Origin: Ascaphus truei | Taxonomy: Eukaryota > Chordata > Amphibia > Anura > Ascaphidae | Assembly (NCBI GenBank): GCA_036426205.1 | Contig: CM071571.1 | Span: 108,411,257 to 108,475,256 of the forward strand | DNA length: 64,000 bases | Direction of reading: 5' to 3' | In this document: piece by piece, positions 22,004 to 33,494 of the stretch | Numbering within the stretch: position 1 is the first letter of the stretch | Layout of the letters: each line of letters starts with the position of its first letter | Notes under the pieces: model-generated | Told to the model about the DNA's origin: nothing | Database searches by the model: none | The model's input: the letters and a program-made list of their open reading frames with translations, nothing else | Translations under genes and position numbers: made by a program

Positions 22004-22267
22004 TTAATAAGCTTGGTCTCCCGTTACAATGGTAAATCTGTTTTCATTCCTGGACACTGGTTGAGAGATTTCGTAACTCACATCTCCCGTGTCTCCAATT
22101 ACTTCAAATGGGCCCTGCCATTTGACTAGAAGTTTACTCTCACAACTAGATAAAAGTAACATCACTTGGTCCCCGGGTTGAGACACCCTCATGTGGGCAT
22201 TTTGGTTATATGTGTCTCTTAATCCTCTTGCACATTCAGTGGCGGATTTCCCATTAGGCCCGGACAT
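22004..22267 (-). pseudogene. Gypsy integrase C-terminal domain fragment
   Basis: Reads RVSQPGDQVMLLL, ESKLLVKWQGPFEV, DVSYEI, the SH3-like C-terminal (GPF-type) domain of Gypsy integrases: R-x-G-D-x-V-x-x-x, K-W-x-G-P-F. Preceded by K-S-A-T-E-C-A-R-G-L-R-D-T-Y. It is a separate - strand piece, possibly of the same Gmr1-like family. It abuts palindrome P2. Confidence 0.8.
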
Positions 22268-22314
22268 AGGGCGGCAAAATTTTCAGGCGGATTTTTTTTG
22301 ACATATACTGTAGT

Positions 22315-22656
22315 GCCGACGAGTATTCTAAAACAAATCTAGGGCAATCATCAACAAGACCCAGATACATGCTGGGTACATGCTGGGTATATGCTGCAAC
22401 ATTTCAGTGACATTTCTGCAGACAGACTAATGGCCCATCGGATTAACAGCGGGGGTCCCTCGCAGTGCCATTCAAACTGAATGGGACTGCCAGGGGCCCC
22501 TGCTGTGTTAATCCAATGGGCCATTAGTCTCTGCAGAAATGTCACGTAAATGTTGCAGCATGTACCCAGCATGTTCCTGGGTCTTGTTGGTGATAGCCCC
22601 AGATTTTCCCAGGCAAGTTTAAGGCAAGTTTTAGAATACTCGTTGGCGCACCTGTA
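22315..22656. mobile_element. Palindromic repeat P2, complete copy
   Basis: Both ends are present: GCCGACGAGTATTCTAAAAC on the left and GTTTTAGAATACTCGTTGGC on the right. Central palindrome as in P1 (CCATTCAAACTGAATGGGAC, about 22470). Length about 340 bp, non-coding. An additional short direct repeat, ATGCTGGGTA, occurs in the left arm. No clear target duplication was found. Confidence 0.75.
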
Positions 22657-23280
22657 CAGATGCCACACTATACTATACTGTATGTTGCTTTTATTTTATT
22701 TGTGTCAGCAAGCACTACACAGAGGAAATATGGAATAGTTAAAGGAGAATTCCTCGACATGCATTAAAATAAGATGCATTAATTTCCTCATCTCTTTTTG
22801 TTAAGTGTCTCCATTTGGGGTATCAGTTCAACAGTCATTGTTTCATCTGACTCATATCGTTCCTGCATAATTCTGTTGGACTACACATATCAAAATGTTA
22901 AACAAATTTGTTGCATTTGACAAACATACTAAATCATGAATATGTTCATTTTTAACCACCATGTTAATTGTAATCCAGTGTCTGGATGCATAGCCCCACA
23001 ATATACATGTATTTCTTTTGCCACAACTTACTACATTAATATTTTGTTTAGGTCAGTGACCATAAGTATTACAAAAAGTATACAATGTTCAAATTATTAA
23101 TTTGATTATAAACAACTCAGTCCCACTATGTTCTCAACCTAATGTACAAAGATTCAATCTGTATCACACACCAGTTAGCAATAAAATAACTTAATACACT
23201 ACAAAATATGTACTAAACTAACATGGTGAGTCTGGGAACATAAAATATATTAAAAATATGTATAGCAACAATTAAAGGAG
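22657..23280. other. No gene seen
   Basis: AT-rich non-coding DNA without a recognised element. Confidence 0.4.
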
Positions 23281-23282
<2 letters not shown>

Positions 23283-23327
<45 letters not shown>

Positions 23328-23458
23328 TCTGTATGTATGTCTGTGTGTCTGTCTGTCTGTCTCTGTCTGTTCCCTGTGTCGTATTGTCTATGTCGTGTGT
23401 TGTGTGTGTGTGTGTGCTCATGTGTGTGTGTATGTGTGTGTGTGTGTGTATGTGTATT
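23283..23458. repeat. GT/TCTG microsatellite
   Basis: (GT)n from 23283 to about 23325, a TCTG-rich middle, then further GT runs to 23458. Confidence 0.95.
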
Positions 23459-23749
23459 CACTTTGACTTCCTATATTGCTAAGGCAATATAGGATGCCAA
23501 ATTGGCCACTTCAGAACCCTGGATAAGGTCAAATCATTTTCTGGTACTCGGTATTAGGTGCTTTAATACCAGTTATAACCATGACCTAAATGAACATTAT
23601 GTTAAATCCCATGTAAACTTTAACAGCCTTGTGTAGATATGCGTTGAGGTGTTCCACCCCTCTTTTGCGTATTAGTAGCACTAGCATTCTTTAAAGTTAA
23701 TGGCAGCCCATCTTAGCTTTAAGACAGCACCTAACGTCTAGGGTTAGGG

Positions 23750-23843
23750 AGCTTTGAAGATCCCTGTTAGCACCTAATGAGACATTAACTGAAGTTAACA
23801 TCTAGTTAAATCACTAAGTGAGCTCTGTAGATCTGCCCAAAAA
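23750..23843. repeat. Dispersed repeat, second copy of 16920-17015
   Basis: Shares GAGCTTTGAAGAT, TGAAGTTAACATCT and TTAAATCA in order with 16920-17015, same strand, about 95 bp. Unclassified. Confidence 0.6.
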
Positions 23844-23854
23844 GGCTTTATACT

Positions 23855-24759
23855 GTACTAGCTGATATACCCGGCGTTGCCCGGGAAAGATTTTTCCCGC
23901 TCCACCTCTCTCTCTGCTCACCCCCTATCTCCACTCCCCCTCTCTCTCTCCGCTCCCCCTCTCACCCCCTCTCTCTCCCCATTGCCCTCTCTCTCCCCAT
24001 TGCCCTCTCTCACCCCTTTCCCTATTTCCCCCCATTCCCCTTTCGCCCCCCCTCCCCTCCCAGCTCCGCCCCCCCCTCCCCCCCCCCCTCCCCCCCCCCC
24101 CTTGACAGGTCTGTTGCCCCTCCCCCGTTCACAGTTCGGTCCCCCCGTTCACAGATCTGTTCCCCCCCCCTTCACAGCTCCTGCCCCCAGCTCTTCACAG
24201 CTGTGCCCCCCCCCCGCATTGACATGTGCGATTCCCCTCCCTTTCACAGCTGAAGGCCACCCCCTCCCCCTTCACAACTCCATTCCCCCCTTCGGTCAGG
24301 GCCTGCCCCCCCTCCCCCTTCACATCTCCAATTCCCCCCCCTCAGAGCTCAGTGAGTGGGTGGGTGAGTGGGTTAGTGAGTGGATGGGTGGGTTAGTGAC
24401 TTTAGTGACATTTATTGACTGGGTAGGTGGGTGACTGGGTGGGTGACTTGGTGGGTGGTTTAGTGACTTGGTGGGTGGGTTACCTCTCAACCCCCTGCAT
24501 CTCTTCCCCCCTGCATGTCTCCCCCCCTGCATCCCCCCTTTGTCCCCATACCTGATGCGGCGGCAGAGGCTGCAGATAGGAGCTGGGTAAGGGAGAGACG
24601 AAGAGAGCCGGGGGAGTGGCTTCTGGGTGGGGGGTCCAGGCTCTGCGGAGGGGAACCAGGGAAGGGAAAGCCGGGGGAGCAGGCTCTGGGGTGAAACCCC
24701 CCCTGCATCTCTCCCCTCCACTCATCTCACCCCCCCCACGCATCCCAGCCCCTCCCCCC

Positions 24760-24795
<36 letters not shown>

Positions 24796-25073
24796 GCATC
24801 TCACCCCCCTCTGGCCCCCATACCTGAAGTGGCGGCGGAGGCTGCAGGTTGGAGCCGGTGAAGTGAGAGCCGGAGAGAGCCGTGGAGTCGGTGGCTCTCA
24901 CGCGGTGTGAGGAGCCTGTGAGGGTGAGGGCGTGTGTATTTGTGTTTGATACGTCACCCCACCCCGCAGGTCAATCACAGCGTGAGCCGTCGCCAACCAC
25001 GTGAGCCGCCGCAACCAATGAGCAACCTCACAAACCCACACACAACCAAACTTTCAGTTTTATATAGTTAGAT
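23855..25073. mobile_element. Unclassified interspersed repeat with C-rich core
   Basis: Begins ACTAGCTGATATACCCGGCG then TTGCCCGGGAAAG and ends TTTTATATAGTTAGAT. Openings of this CCCGGCGTTGCCCGGG type recur in many animal genomes at one end of dispersed repeats. The interior holds CTCCCC arrays, C homopolymers (24045-24105, 24743-24793), and two related blocks ending in a GCGGCGG(A)GGCTGCAG motif (24556 and 24830). I cannot assign a superfamily. Confidence 0.5.
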
Positions 25074-26110
25074 AATCCCAGAGCTGTTTGAATTTAAAAC
25101 ATCACTTGTCATGCAGTGTTTCAATGTCTAAAAGGATGAAAAGAATGAATCTTTTCAGAAAACATGAACATGATTAAATATTTTACATATTAAAAGTAAT
25201 TATGTAGAGCAGATTTATGTCGTTTTAAATGGATCCTGCTTTTCAAGTAATAAACGTCTGTTTTGTATTACAGTATTTCTTAAGAGAAAAAACAAACTCC
25301 AATTACTGGATGCTATAGATAGATAAATGTAGAGAAATATAACATTCAAAAGTTGGGATTCACAGAATTTAACAAAAAAAAAATGTTAAGGAAACGTCAG
25401 AATGACTTGTTTTGCTGTTCAGAGAACAAACTGTGAGTTAATGTTTCTCCCAGTACTCATATTATCTGGTTCCCATCTTAATCATAGGAAATACCGTACC
25501 TCATAGAAGAAAAAAACTAATTCACATTCTTCAAAATCCCAACGACAACTAAAAAAAAATCAGCAATCAGGTGAAAGAGAAAAGGATTGATTTGTGAAAC
25601 TGAATATATGAACAATTTTTAACGAGCATTGCTGTAACCTTAACTGTGCCAAACATGTTGTTTTAGAAAGAAACAGGATAGAAAGCTAAAGTTAGGGAAT
25701 TGAATATCTGCAGCATTCTAGAAAAAATATTAGAAGAAAAAAAATAACTTCAAATGTGTCAGACACTTGACAGTAAAACAAATACATTTCTATTACTAAG
25801 AGGGCCATTGGGAGAATAGTCAATAGGGAAATACAGTGGATACAATGTGTGAATACAGTGGGAGAATTAAAGGGATATTAATTGGTAGGATAGTAGATGG
25901 AGCAATGTAATCATATTAGTGATTAGGTTGTAGGGGAGGTACCGTACAGTAGCTGTCACTGTTAATGGTAAATATATAGTATACAGCAAAAGTCCATGTG
26001 GGAGCAAGGGGTGGGAGGAGGATACAATTCCTCATTTATCTCTTCCCAATGCATAGAGAAATAAGCATACATGTGCTGTTAAGGTAAATCGGCAAGCAAT
26101 GGCTTTAGTA

Positions 26111-26150
<40 letters not shown>

Positions 26151-26163
26151 GTTGGTTGATTGA
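26111..26163. repeat. ATTG tetranucleotide microsatellite upstream of avpr1a
   Basis: About nine ATTG units followed by three GGTT-type variants and ATTG, 53 bp, ending about 590 bp before the start codon. Uninterrupted enough to be length-polymorphic. Confidence 0.95.
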
Positions 26164-26473
26164 CTAAGCAAGCATCAGTACTCTTCTGAAAAAAAGAGGT
26201 GGATAACAAAGTTGTCAAAATTCTAAAACAATAAGGAGGGGGGATTGGCAATCGCATGGAATTTCTGAAATCTGAAGCTAGAAATAAAAAATAAAAAGGG
26301 GGACAACGTAGGAAAGTATATGCACGAAGAAACAGTGAAACAAAAAGCCGATGAGGTATAAACAGCTCTCTCATTCATTAAAGAAGAAGCAGTGATGCAA
26401 TTGCATAAATGGCAAAGGCAGTCAGTCATAAGTGGGCATGACGCCAAACAGGGACTGGCCACTAATATCTCAG

Positions 26474-26507
26474 CACTCTTAGAAGAAGAAGAAGAAGAAA
26501 AAAAACA
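26474..26507. repeat. GAA/A-rich microsatellite upstream of avpr1a
   Basis: Five GAA units followed by an A8 run, about 250 bp before the start codon. Confidence 0.9.
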
Positions 26508-26753
26508 GAACGACGCATACATATTCTCAGCCCTTACCCCTCGTACGTGATCTTCATCTGGAAGCTGGTACTGGTTACTTGCATTTACTGCTGTTCTTTC
26601 AGAGGGGTTGAGACAGCACTGAGAAGAAGCAGGCAAGGGTTCCAACAGGGGTTTGCCTATAGAGTAAGACTATTATACAGTCAGTAAGTAACATCATAGA
26701 GCTTTAATTGAAGAACAAAAGGACGAGTTAAAGAGTTAGATACCTGTTGCACC

Positions 26754-27738
26754 ATGCACTTTTCTGAAAGTGCTCGGTACCCAGGGAGAGAAGCTACCTT
26801 TGGTAACCGCAGCAGTTGGAGAAAGAATGGCATACCTGATAATCCGATCCCCAGCTTGTTCCCCACCACTCTCTCCAACACCAGCATCGACCCGAGCCCC
26901 ACCAACGCCTCTGAACACTTATTCCGAGATGAAGAGCTAGCCAAGATTGAAATAGCCGTGCTTGCTATCACCTTTGTAGCTGCTGTCTTGGGCAACTCCA
27001 GCGTCTTGTTGGCTCTCTACAAGTCCAAGAAGAAGATGTCGAGGATGCACCTATTCATAAAGCACCTGAGCCTGGCTGACTTGGTGGTGGCTTTCTTTCA
27101 GGTCCTTCCTCAACTCTGCTGGGAGGTCACATACCGTTTCCACGGACCGGATTTCTTGTGCCGAATAGTGAAGCATCTCCAGGTTTTTGGCATGTTTGCC
27201 TCGGCGTACATGTTGGTCGTGATGACAGCTGACCGCTACATCGCTATCTGTCACCCCCTCAAGACCCTTCAGCAGCCCACAAAGAGGTCCTACGTGATGA
27301 TTATTAGCGCTTGGCTCATCAGCTTGTGCCTCAGCGCCCCTCAATACTTAATCTTCTCGCTCAGCGAGGTGGAAAACGGCTCAAAAGTGTTCGACTGTTG
27401 GGCTAACTTCATATTGCCATGGGGGCCAAGGGCGTATGTCACCTGGATTACCACGGGCATCTTTATTGTGCCAGTGTCCATCCTCATGATCTGCTATGGC
27501 TTCATCTGCTACAACATCTGGAGGAACATCCAGTGCAAGACCAAGAGAGAGGAGATGGAAGGAGGGAAGAGCAACGGGCTCCTCTCCACCTCAGTCAGCA
27601 GCGTGAAAACCATCTCCAGGGCCAAGATCCGGACCGTGAAAATGACTTTTGTGATAGTTTCAGCATATATCATCTGCTGGGCGCCTTTCTTCATTATCCA
27701 GATGTGGTCTGTCTGGGACACGAATTTCACTTGGGTCG
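26754..27738 (+). CDS. avpr1a: Arginine vasotocin/vasopressin receptor V1a, exon 1
   Basis: Encodes residues 1-328 of a predicted 425-residue class A G-protein-coupled receptor (human V1a has 418). The N-terminus has three N-glycosylation sequons (N18, N42, N51). Conserved landmarks: N81 (TM1), D109 in SLADL (TM2), C136 and C215 (extracellular disulfide), D160-R161-Y162 (TM3), and CWAPF with P311 (TM6). [15 protein letters not shown] before TM1 and [16 protein letters not shown] in TM3 are V1a-family signatures. Known family role: binds vasotocin/vasopressin at the plasma membrane and signals through Gq, phospholipase C and calcium. The exon ends at CG|GTAAGT (donor 27739), one base into a codon. 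This matches the family's conserved intron between TM6 and TM7. Reading on into the intron adds 26 codons and a stop at 27816-27818. V1b or oxytocin receptor is less likely given the C-terminal tail in exon 2. Confidence 0.96.
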
Positions 27739-29916
27739 GTAAGTGTATTCTCTCCCACACCTCAAAGTGGAAGGTTCACTTGTTCTTAAGAATTCTGCGC
27801 AACATTGTATATGTATAGGATGTTAGTAGTATGATCTCTCACAAAAGGATTAAGGTGGGATAACAGCACTTCCCTCTTAGCATGAAATATTCCGGTTGCT
27901 CTACCATAACAAACTGCTACCTGAGCAGTTAATGAGTAAACTGTAATGAAGTAGATCATTCAAAATATTGCCAGTTGACAATGCAAAACTTAAAATAATT
28001 TATGTTGCATTTGTTGCATTTCATTGTTGTTGGATGAAACACGTTGTTACAATAAATCAGCTAAACAGTTATAGGCTGTTTTCTTTAAAACACATTTTTT
28101 TAATTTTGAAAATAATTTGTCAAAAATGCCTTGACATGCTCTGGGATTGCTCTCTACATTAAACAAATAGGGTATCATTACACATTTCGCCCTAATTTTT
28201 CTCTGTGAATAAGGAGTAGTGAAAAAATGTCACATGTGCTGTAACTGATTAACAATGGAGTGCTTGGAAGTAAGTAATTGGGTCTGAGTTGGTTTACCAA
28301 TGGTTAATTGAGCTTTTTCACAATATTCCTGGATGCATCTGTCATGTTTGCAAGCTGCAACATCTCATTTAGACAATCCAAACAACATGCAGCATTACAA
28401 GCCAGTAGTGTTATTATTGGCAGAAATGTATTCCAGGCAATTTACAGTACTAGCTAGCTGAATTAACCTACATTATTTTGTTAGTCTCCTAAAAGAAACA
28501 GTTGCAGTAATATTACATTTTCAGATGTGTATATATCCTACGTTTAGGTTTGTTTCAGTTGATTAGGGTACATTGAAATGCGATTGAGATATTTTATCTA
28601 CAGTAAAACATATTTAAATTATTAAGAACATTATTTACTCAGAAATAATGTAAGGTTGCTACAGCCATTGACCAACATACATTACGATTATTTGGAGATT
28701 TTTAAACGAGAAAATGGAATGCAAAACACAAATTGGAATACAAAACTATATTATAGTGTATGTTTCATAGACAACAATACGTTTTTCCCCAGTATGTTGA
28801 ATTATTTTAGGTGTGCGTGTGTTTCTAAAGTGAATACATATCATTTACTTATGGAGCCCACTTGAATACTGTACCTCTTCCGGTTTGAATTAATGTGACA
28901 TTTTAAAAATGCGAGTGTATATTGTAGTCCATCGCTATTTAAACCTATGTAGGACTACTACCACATTGAAATAAAATAATCACCTTACTGGCTGTACAGG
29001 AGATCAATGCAGCACTTTTCACGGTGTATAATAAGCATACCATATCTTATATTAAAAGTATAGTTTTGCTTGACAATAATGCTTTGTGATATTCTTCTTG
29101 TTTGTTTTCTTTCATTGCATTCTGTGTATATACCACTGCTGTGGAATATGACACACTGGGAATTCAATATACAAAGAAGTCTGATTCAATGGGACAATTT
29201 ATCATAAAACCACACATTGATGCAAAGTGCCTAAGTGGCTTCATTGCTGTGTTATCTATTAATTGGAATATAGCAGGACATTTAGTACTTATTTTCTTAC
29301 CACAGGCTACCGATATAGCTTACATAAGGCATACTAATTAAGTTCAATATGCTGCTCTATTTGTAAATAGCAGTGAAATATCTTGCTACATTTAAACTGC
29401 TTATACTTACCAATGCAGTAACAGAGATACAGTGAATCTCTTTAAGATTAGCATGTGTGTCTAGTATAGCGGCAAGATTGTCTATCTAAGATTATATATA
29501 TCTATCTATACAGTATATGGGATTTATAGAAATACATTGGATTTTGTCATTTGTATAAATCTGGTGCAGCTATTTTGCCCATGTTTTGCAGCTGGGAGAA
29601 TTTAATAAAGCCCCCTTTCTTTTTTATTCTGTTTTCATCAACATTAAGAAATGTGTTACTCAACTTTATTATATTTGATAAAGTTCTGGTAGGCAGAGAT
29701 GCTTAAATTAACGTGAATTGCTCAAAAGAAGCAACATCTTGAAGTAAATGCGTAATCAGAATGAATGCACAGGAAAAAGAGAGTAAAACAACAGGCATTG
29801 TGTATTGAGGTCTCCTGAGCATCAAAGAGGATCATATGGCGAAATACAGTAGGATCAATATTCACATTGAAATGTGCTTACAACTACTGTACCATAATGT
29901 GTTTTCTCTTTCCCAG
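27739..29916 (+). other. avpr1a: avpr1a intron 1
   Basis: 2178-bp phase-1 intron with donor GTAAGT and acceptor TTTTCTCTTTCCCAG. AT-rich, with a short TATC run near 29490. No embedded gene or obvious transposon seen. Confidence 0.92.
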
Positions 29917-30209
29917 ATTCTGAAAACACAGCAGTTACTGTGACCGCCTTGTTAGCTAGCCTGAACAGTTGCTGCAATCCTTGGATATACATGTTCTTCA
30001 GTGGACACCTCTTGCAAGATTTCATAAACAGCTTCCCCTGCTGCAGGAAACTGAAACAAACACTGAATAAGGAAGATTCTGACAGCAGCTGCAGAAGACA
30101 AACCTCATTTACCAGGGTCCAGACAAGAAGTCCCAGCAACAGCATAGACACCTGGAAGGAGTCGCCCAGGTCCACAAAGTCCATCAAATTCTTACCCATT
30201 CAAACTTGA
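29917..30209 (+). CDS. avpr1a: Arginine vasotocin/vasopressin receptor V1a, exon 2
   Basis: The split codon gives D329; then comes TM7 with [15 protein letters not shown] (N349-P350-x-x-Y353 motif), the short helix 8, the palmitoylation pair C370-C371, and a Ser/Thr-rich tail ending S-I-K-F-L-P-I-Q-T, stop TGA at 30207-30209. The tail layout (CC, NKEDSDS, RRQT, SPSNS, WKESPRS, KSIKF) follows V1a receptors of other tetrapods and separates the gene from V1b, V2 and oxytocin receptors. Tail serines are known phosphorylation and arrestin sites in the family. The reading frame is intact across the junction, so the gene looks functional. Confidence 0.96.
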
Positions 30210-30328
30210 AAATATAACCAATGATAAAGACAGTTGCTAAAGTGTAACATGTCTCTAAATGACTAATGCACTTTAATGCTCACAAACTGTAATTATTATA
30301 TTATATATAATGTGATTGAATATGTGTC

Positions 30329-30398
30329 AATAAACTAAAAGCGTTAACAAAATTACAAAAAAGGATTAGACACTTTCACATGTTGTATTGTAAATAAA
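30329..30398 (+). terminator. avpr1a: Candidate polyadenylation signals of avpr1a
   Basis: AATAAA at 30329-30334 (120 bases after the stop) and again at 30393-30398. Either would give a short 3' UTR; many V1a transcripts are longer, so distal sites may also be used. Confidence 0.5.
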
Positions 30399-32210
30399 TT
30401 AAAATGTGCTTACACTTTGAATCAATGAGTGGTTACAAGTTTAAGAACTTTTTGCACAAAATAACTTTCCTGTTGTGTTTATGCCCTTGAGCGCTGGAGG
30501 GGATGCAGCAGCAGAGTGCCACGGACCCTCCGACAAATGGTGATAATGTGACCACTACTCAGAGAAAATCATTGCTCTCTTTTGGTCCTGATGAAGGTCT
30601 GTTCAGAACTGAACCTTTAACTTTTTTGCAATGTACGGGCCTGATAAGTAATACTGTATGTTTTTTCTCTATTTAAGCTTCTCAATGGGTCTTCATTTTA
30701 CAAAACATTTAGGCCTAAATGTACTATATTTAATAAGCAGTGCTGGTCCACAAAACACATTCTGGTGCCGGAAAGAACCTTATGGCCCATAGAGTCTTCC
30801 AGGACCTGAAGGTATCTTATGGTATAGCATTGCCCTAATATGAGCACAATGTTAACAACTCTTCTTTTTACAACAGATTTTTAAAATTCCAGAAATAAAG
30901 TATACACAATATAGCGAATATAGTTAACATCATGCTTCATTAGAAGAATAACACAATTTTGCTAAATTAAATTAGAATATCAGAATAAATATTTTGAGTA
31001 TCAAAATATCAATAATTTCTTTTAACCTGTAATATAGAAACAAAACACTCCATATTAAATGGTTTGATCAACCAAATGTCTTGAACTACAAATAAAAGTT
31101 ATAATCCATACATATTTACTTACAATATTACAAACGTTGCATATTGGCATTAGCCTTGAGGAATTAAAAAAAAAATAACTGCAGTATTATGGCACTGAGA
31201 ATCGCTGGCAGGAATTTATGAATTCGTGTAGTATAAAAAATGTAGCATCCAAATTTATTTAACACTGTAGCTTGACAACTATTGACGTTGTCATTACATG
31301 AATCATATGTAATAAATAAATAAATTAGCAAGTTGCATAGACTTCAATGCGAAAGTATATGACTGACCTGACAAAACCATTTATTATGCTAGTAAAGGCG
31401 ATAAAAAATAAAATTAAAAAAAGAATGTGGCACATAATACTGTATATAACATTGTATGTTCATCGTTAAGTAGCAAGTAACCTCTCTTTTTATTCTTTTA
31501 TTTTCCATTTAACAAACCCACATTGTCACTAAGTTACAAAAATGATGGTACGGCAATGTAAACATGATGCCAAGCATCTTTTTAAATGCATGGTAAGTAA
31601 TGCACGTAAAAAAAACTCATGCTGTAGGAAGTGATTAATATATAGTACTTTACCTTTCTGATGAATGGGCACCAATTCCTAAGACTTAAATTAGGATCAT
31701 AAATAAAACTAAGAGCAGTGTATAGGAGATGTCTTGTATCACAAATGTATGGAAATGATAAAGAACAGAATGTACTTGCTTATGGTATTCCTTTTGAGTA
31801 TTTTCCACAATACAGTATTATAATTGTTTAGGTGTTCCTTGTATAAGATGTATTAATATTGAGTGAACAATTTACCTTAGAATATATGTAATAAAATTTA
31901 TTTTTCTATATGATATGTTAATATATGTTATTTCTTGTTTATCTACGATAGCTTGGAAGAACAGCTTTAAAAAGAAATTAATTTCTCAAGAATTAACTTA
32001 ATAAAGTTATATTGATTCATGAAATACGTCCTAGATGTGCAATTTGTCAAGTAGTCTTAAATCCCTTTTACATTTTCTTCTTTATCAAAAATAACTTAAT
32101 TTCCTTCAAGTGTCTCCACTTAATGAAATTTTGGAATTATGAATTTAGAGTGGTGAAAACAGCTGCTAAAAGCTATTATATTACCATTTATTGTAACGAA
32201 GAGACTGTGG
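30399..32210. other. 3' flank of avpr1a; contains a degenerate hairpin repeat
   Basis: AT-rich. At 30587-30620, CCTGATGAAGGTCTG-TTC-AGAACTGAACC is a weakened version of the TGACGAAG...GAAAC hairpin found in the foldback elements; the surrounding 30480-30700 is probably a monomeric relic. Otherwise no element recognised. Confidence 0.45.
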
Positions 32211-32214
32211 GGTT

Positions 32215-32320
32215 ATTCATGAAACTGTGAAAGATCGCAGCACTATCACATGGAAACTCGTATTGATTTAAACATGAGTTCTCATGTGATAGTGCTTCAA
32301 TCAGCACGATCACAGTTTAT
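32215..32320. repeat. Short hairpin repeat
   Basis: Inverted repeats: AACTGTG...GATCGCAGCACTATCACATG (32223 on) and CATGTGATAGTGCTT...GATCACAGTTT (ending about 32319), loop about 25 bp. Probably a small MITE; target duplication not resolved. Confidence 0.6.
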
Positions 32321-32499
32321 TTGGATAACTCTCGAGAGGGTAGATCCTCAGATGTCTGTTAAATTTTATCGTGACATACCCCCACTTAATATATTGATAA
32401 TAGTAACGCATATCCACAGTAATTTCAAATTATGCACTTCTTTCAACCAGCTTCATGTCTTCAACTCTATTCATATATCTTCATCTCTCGTTTCTTCAC

Positions 32500-33378
32500 C
32501 ACTTCTCAGTTCACATGAACTACTTTCTTACCTGCATCCTCTGACACTACACAGCTATACCCCCTGCACTAAAACACGCCCCTACAAATCATCCTCACAC
32601 ATTCTCTTTCTTTCCATGCTTCTGCTCCTTGCTTCTGGGGATATCACTCCCAATCCTGGCCTTATTTCTACTTGCTCTCATCCTCGTCTGCCAAATGAGA
32701 CATCTACTCCTTCTGGGTCAACCCCTCGAACCTCATCCCCATCCCATGCCACCCTGCCTCCTCTCTTCCTTTCTCCTGTGCCCTTTGGAATGCTCGCTCC
32801 CTTTCTAACAAGTTCCCCTCTGTGCATGACTTAATTCTCTCTCACTCTGCTTCTATTTGCTATAACTCAGTTTGACTCTGCACTGGAAGCTGCCCTCTTT
32901 TATGGTGGCCTTTCTTTCTCCCACACTCCACCCCCTGATGGCAGGAATGGAGGTGTGGGGCTCCTGCTCTCCTCTCTCTGCCATTACCGAACCCTTCCTA
33001 CTCCACCCTATCTTGCTTTTCCTTCCTTTGAGGCTCACAATGTCCAGATCTTCTCTCCTCTCCCTTTCCATGCGTCTGTCACATATTGCCCACCTACGTC
33101 TACACATCCCCCTTCTGCCTTTCTCACTTTGAATCCTGGCTCTCTTTCTTTCTCTCCTCAGACTCCCCTATTCTTCTCCTTGGGGACTTCAACTGCCATA
33201 TTGATGACCTCTCTCTCCCTTGGTCTTCCCGCTTTTTCTCTCTAACCTCTTCTTTTGGCCTTCAACAGTGGACTGCAGCCAGCACCCACAAAGATGGCCA
33301 CTGCCTAGACCTGGTTTTCCCTAAAAACATTTCTCTCTGATTTCTCCACTGTCCCCTATCCTCTCTCTGACCATCACC
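32500..33378 (+). pseudogene. LINE ORF2 N-terminus and AP-endonuclease
   Basis: LLLLASGDITPNPG (about 32619-32660) is the signature that opens ORF2 of L2/CR1-type elements. Downstream, out of frame, come W-N-A-R-S-L-S-N-K (start of the endonuclease) and PILLLGDFNCHIDD (about 33170-33210, catalytic G-D-F-N) followed by a D-L-V-F segment. The last catalytic S-D-H motif is reached just at the CR1 insertion. Frameshifted several times. Confidence 0.8.
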
Positions 33379-33494
33379 TGAACACGGAAGCGGTTAAACA
33401 AGGTTTAGTATATTGAAGTACAGTATATTGATAGTACAGTACCTGTACTTATAAACTTCATAGTTGCTATAATGAGCAGGATTGAAAATGCCAC

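Larger units (their letters stand above)
25074..26753. other. 5' flank of avpr1a
   Basis: Upstream region of the receptor gene, AT-rich and relatively free of recognisable transposons. I could not identify a TATA box or transcription start with confidence. Two microsatellites are listed separately. The bases before the ATG (TTGCACC-ATG) are an acceptable but not strong Kozak context. Confidence 0.5.

Noticed and set aside
23877..24861. Pro-rich ORFs on both strands
   Set aside because: C-homopolymer and CTCCCC arrays; composition artefact.
26223..27760. Minus-strand ORFs opposite avpr1a
   Set aside because: Shadows of the receptor exon and of simple repeats; no independent motif.
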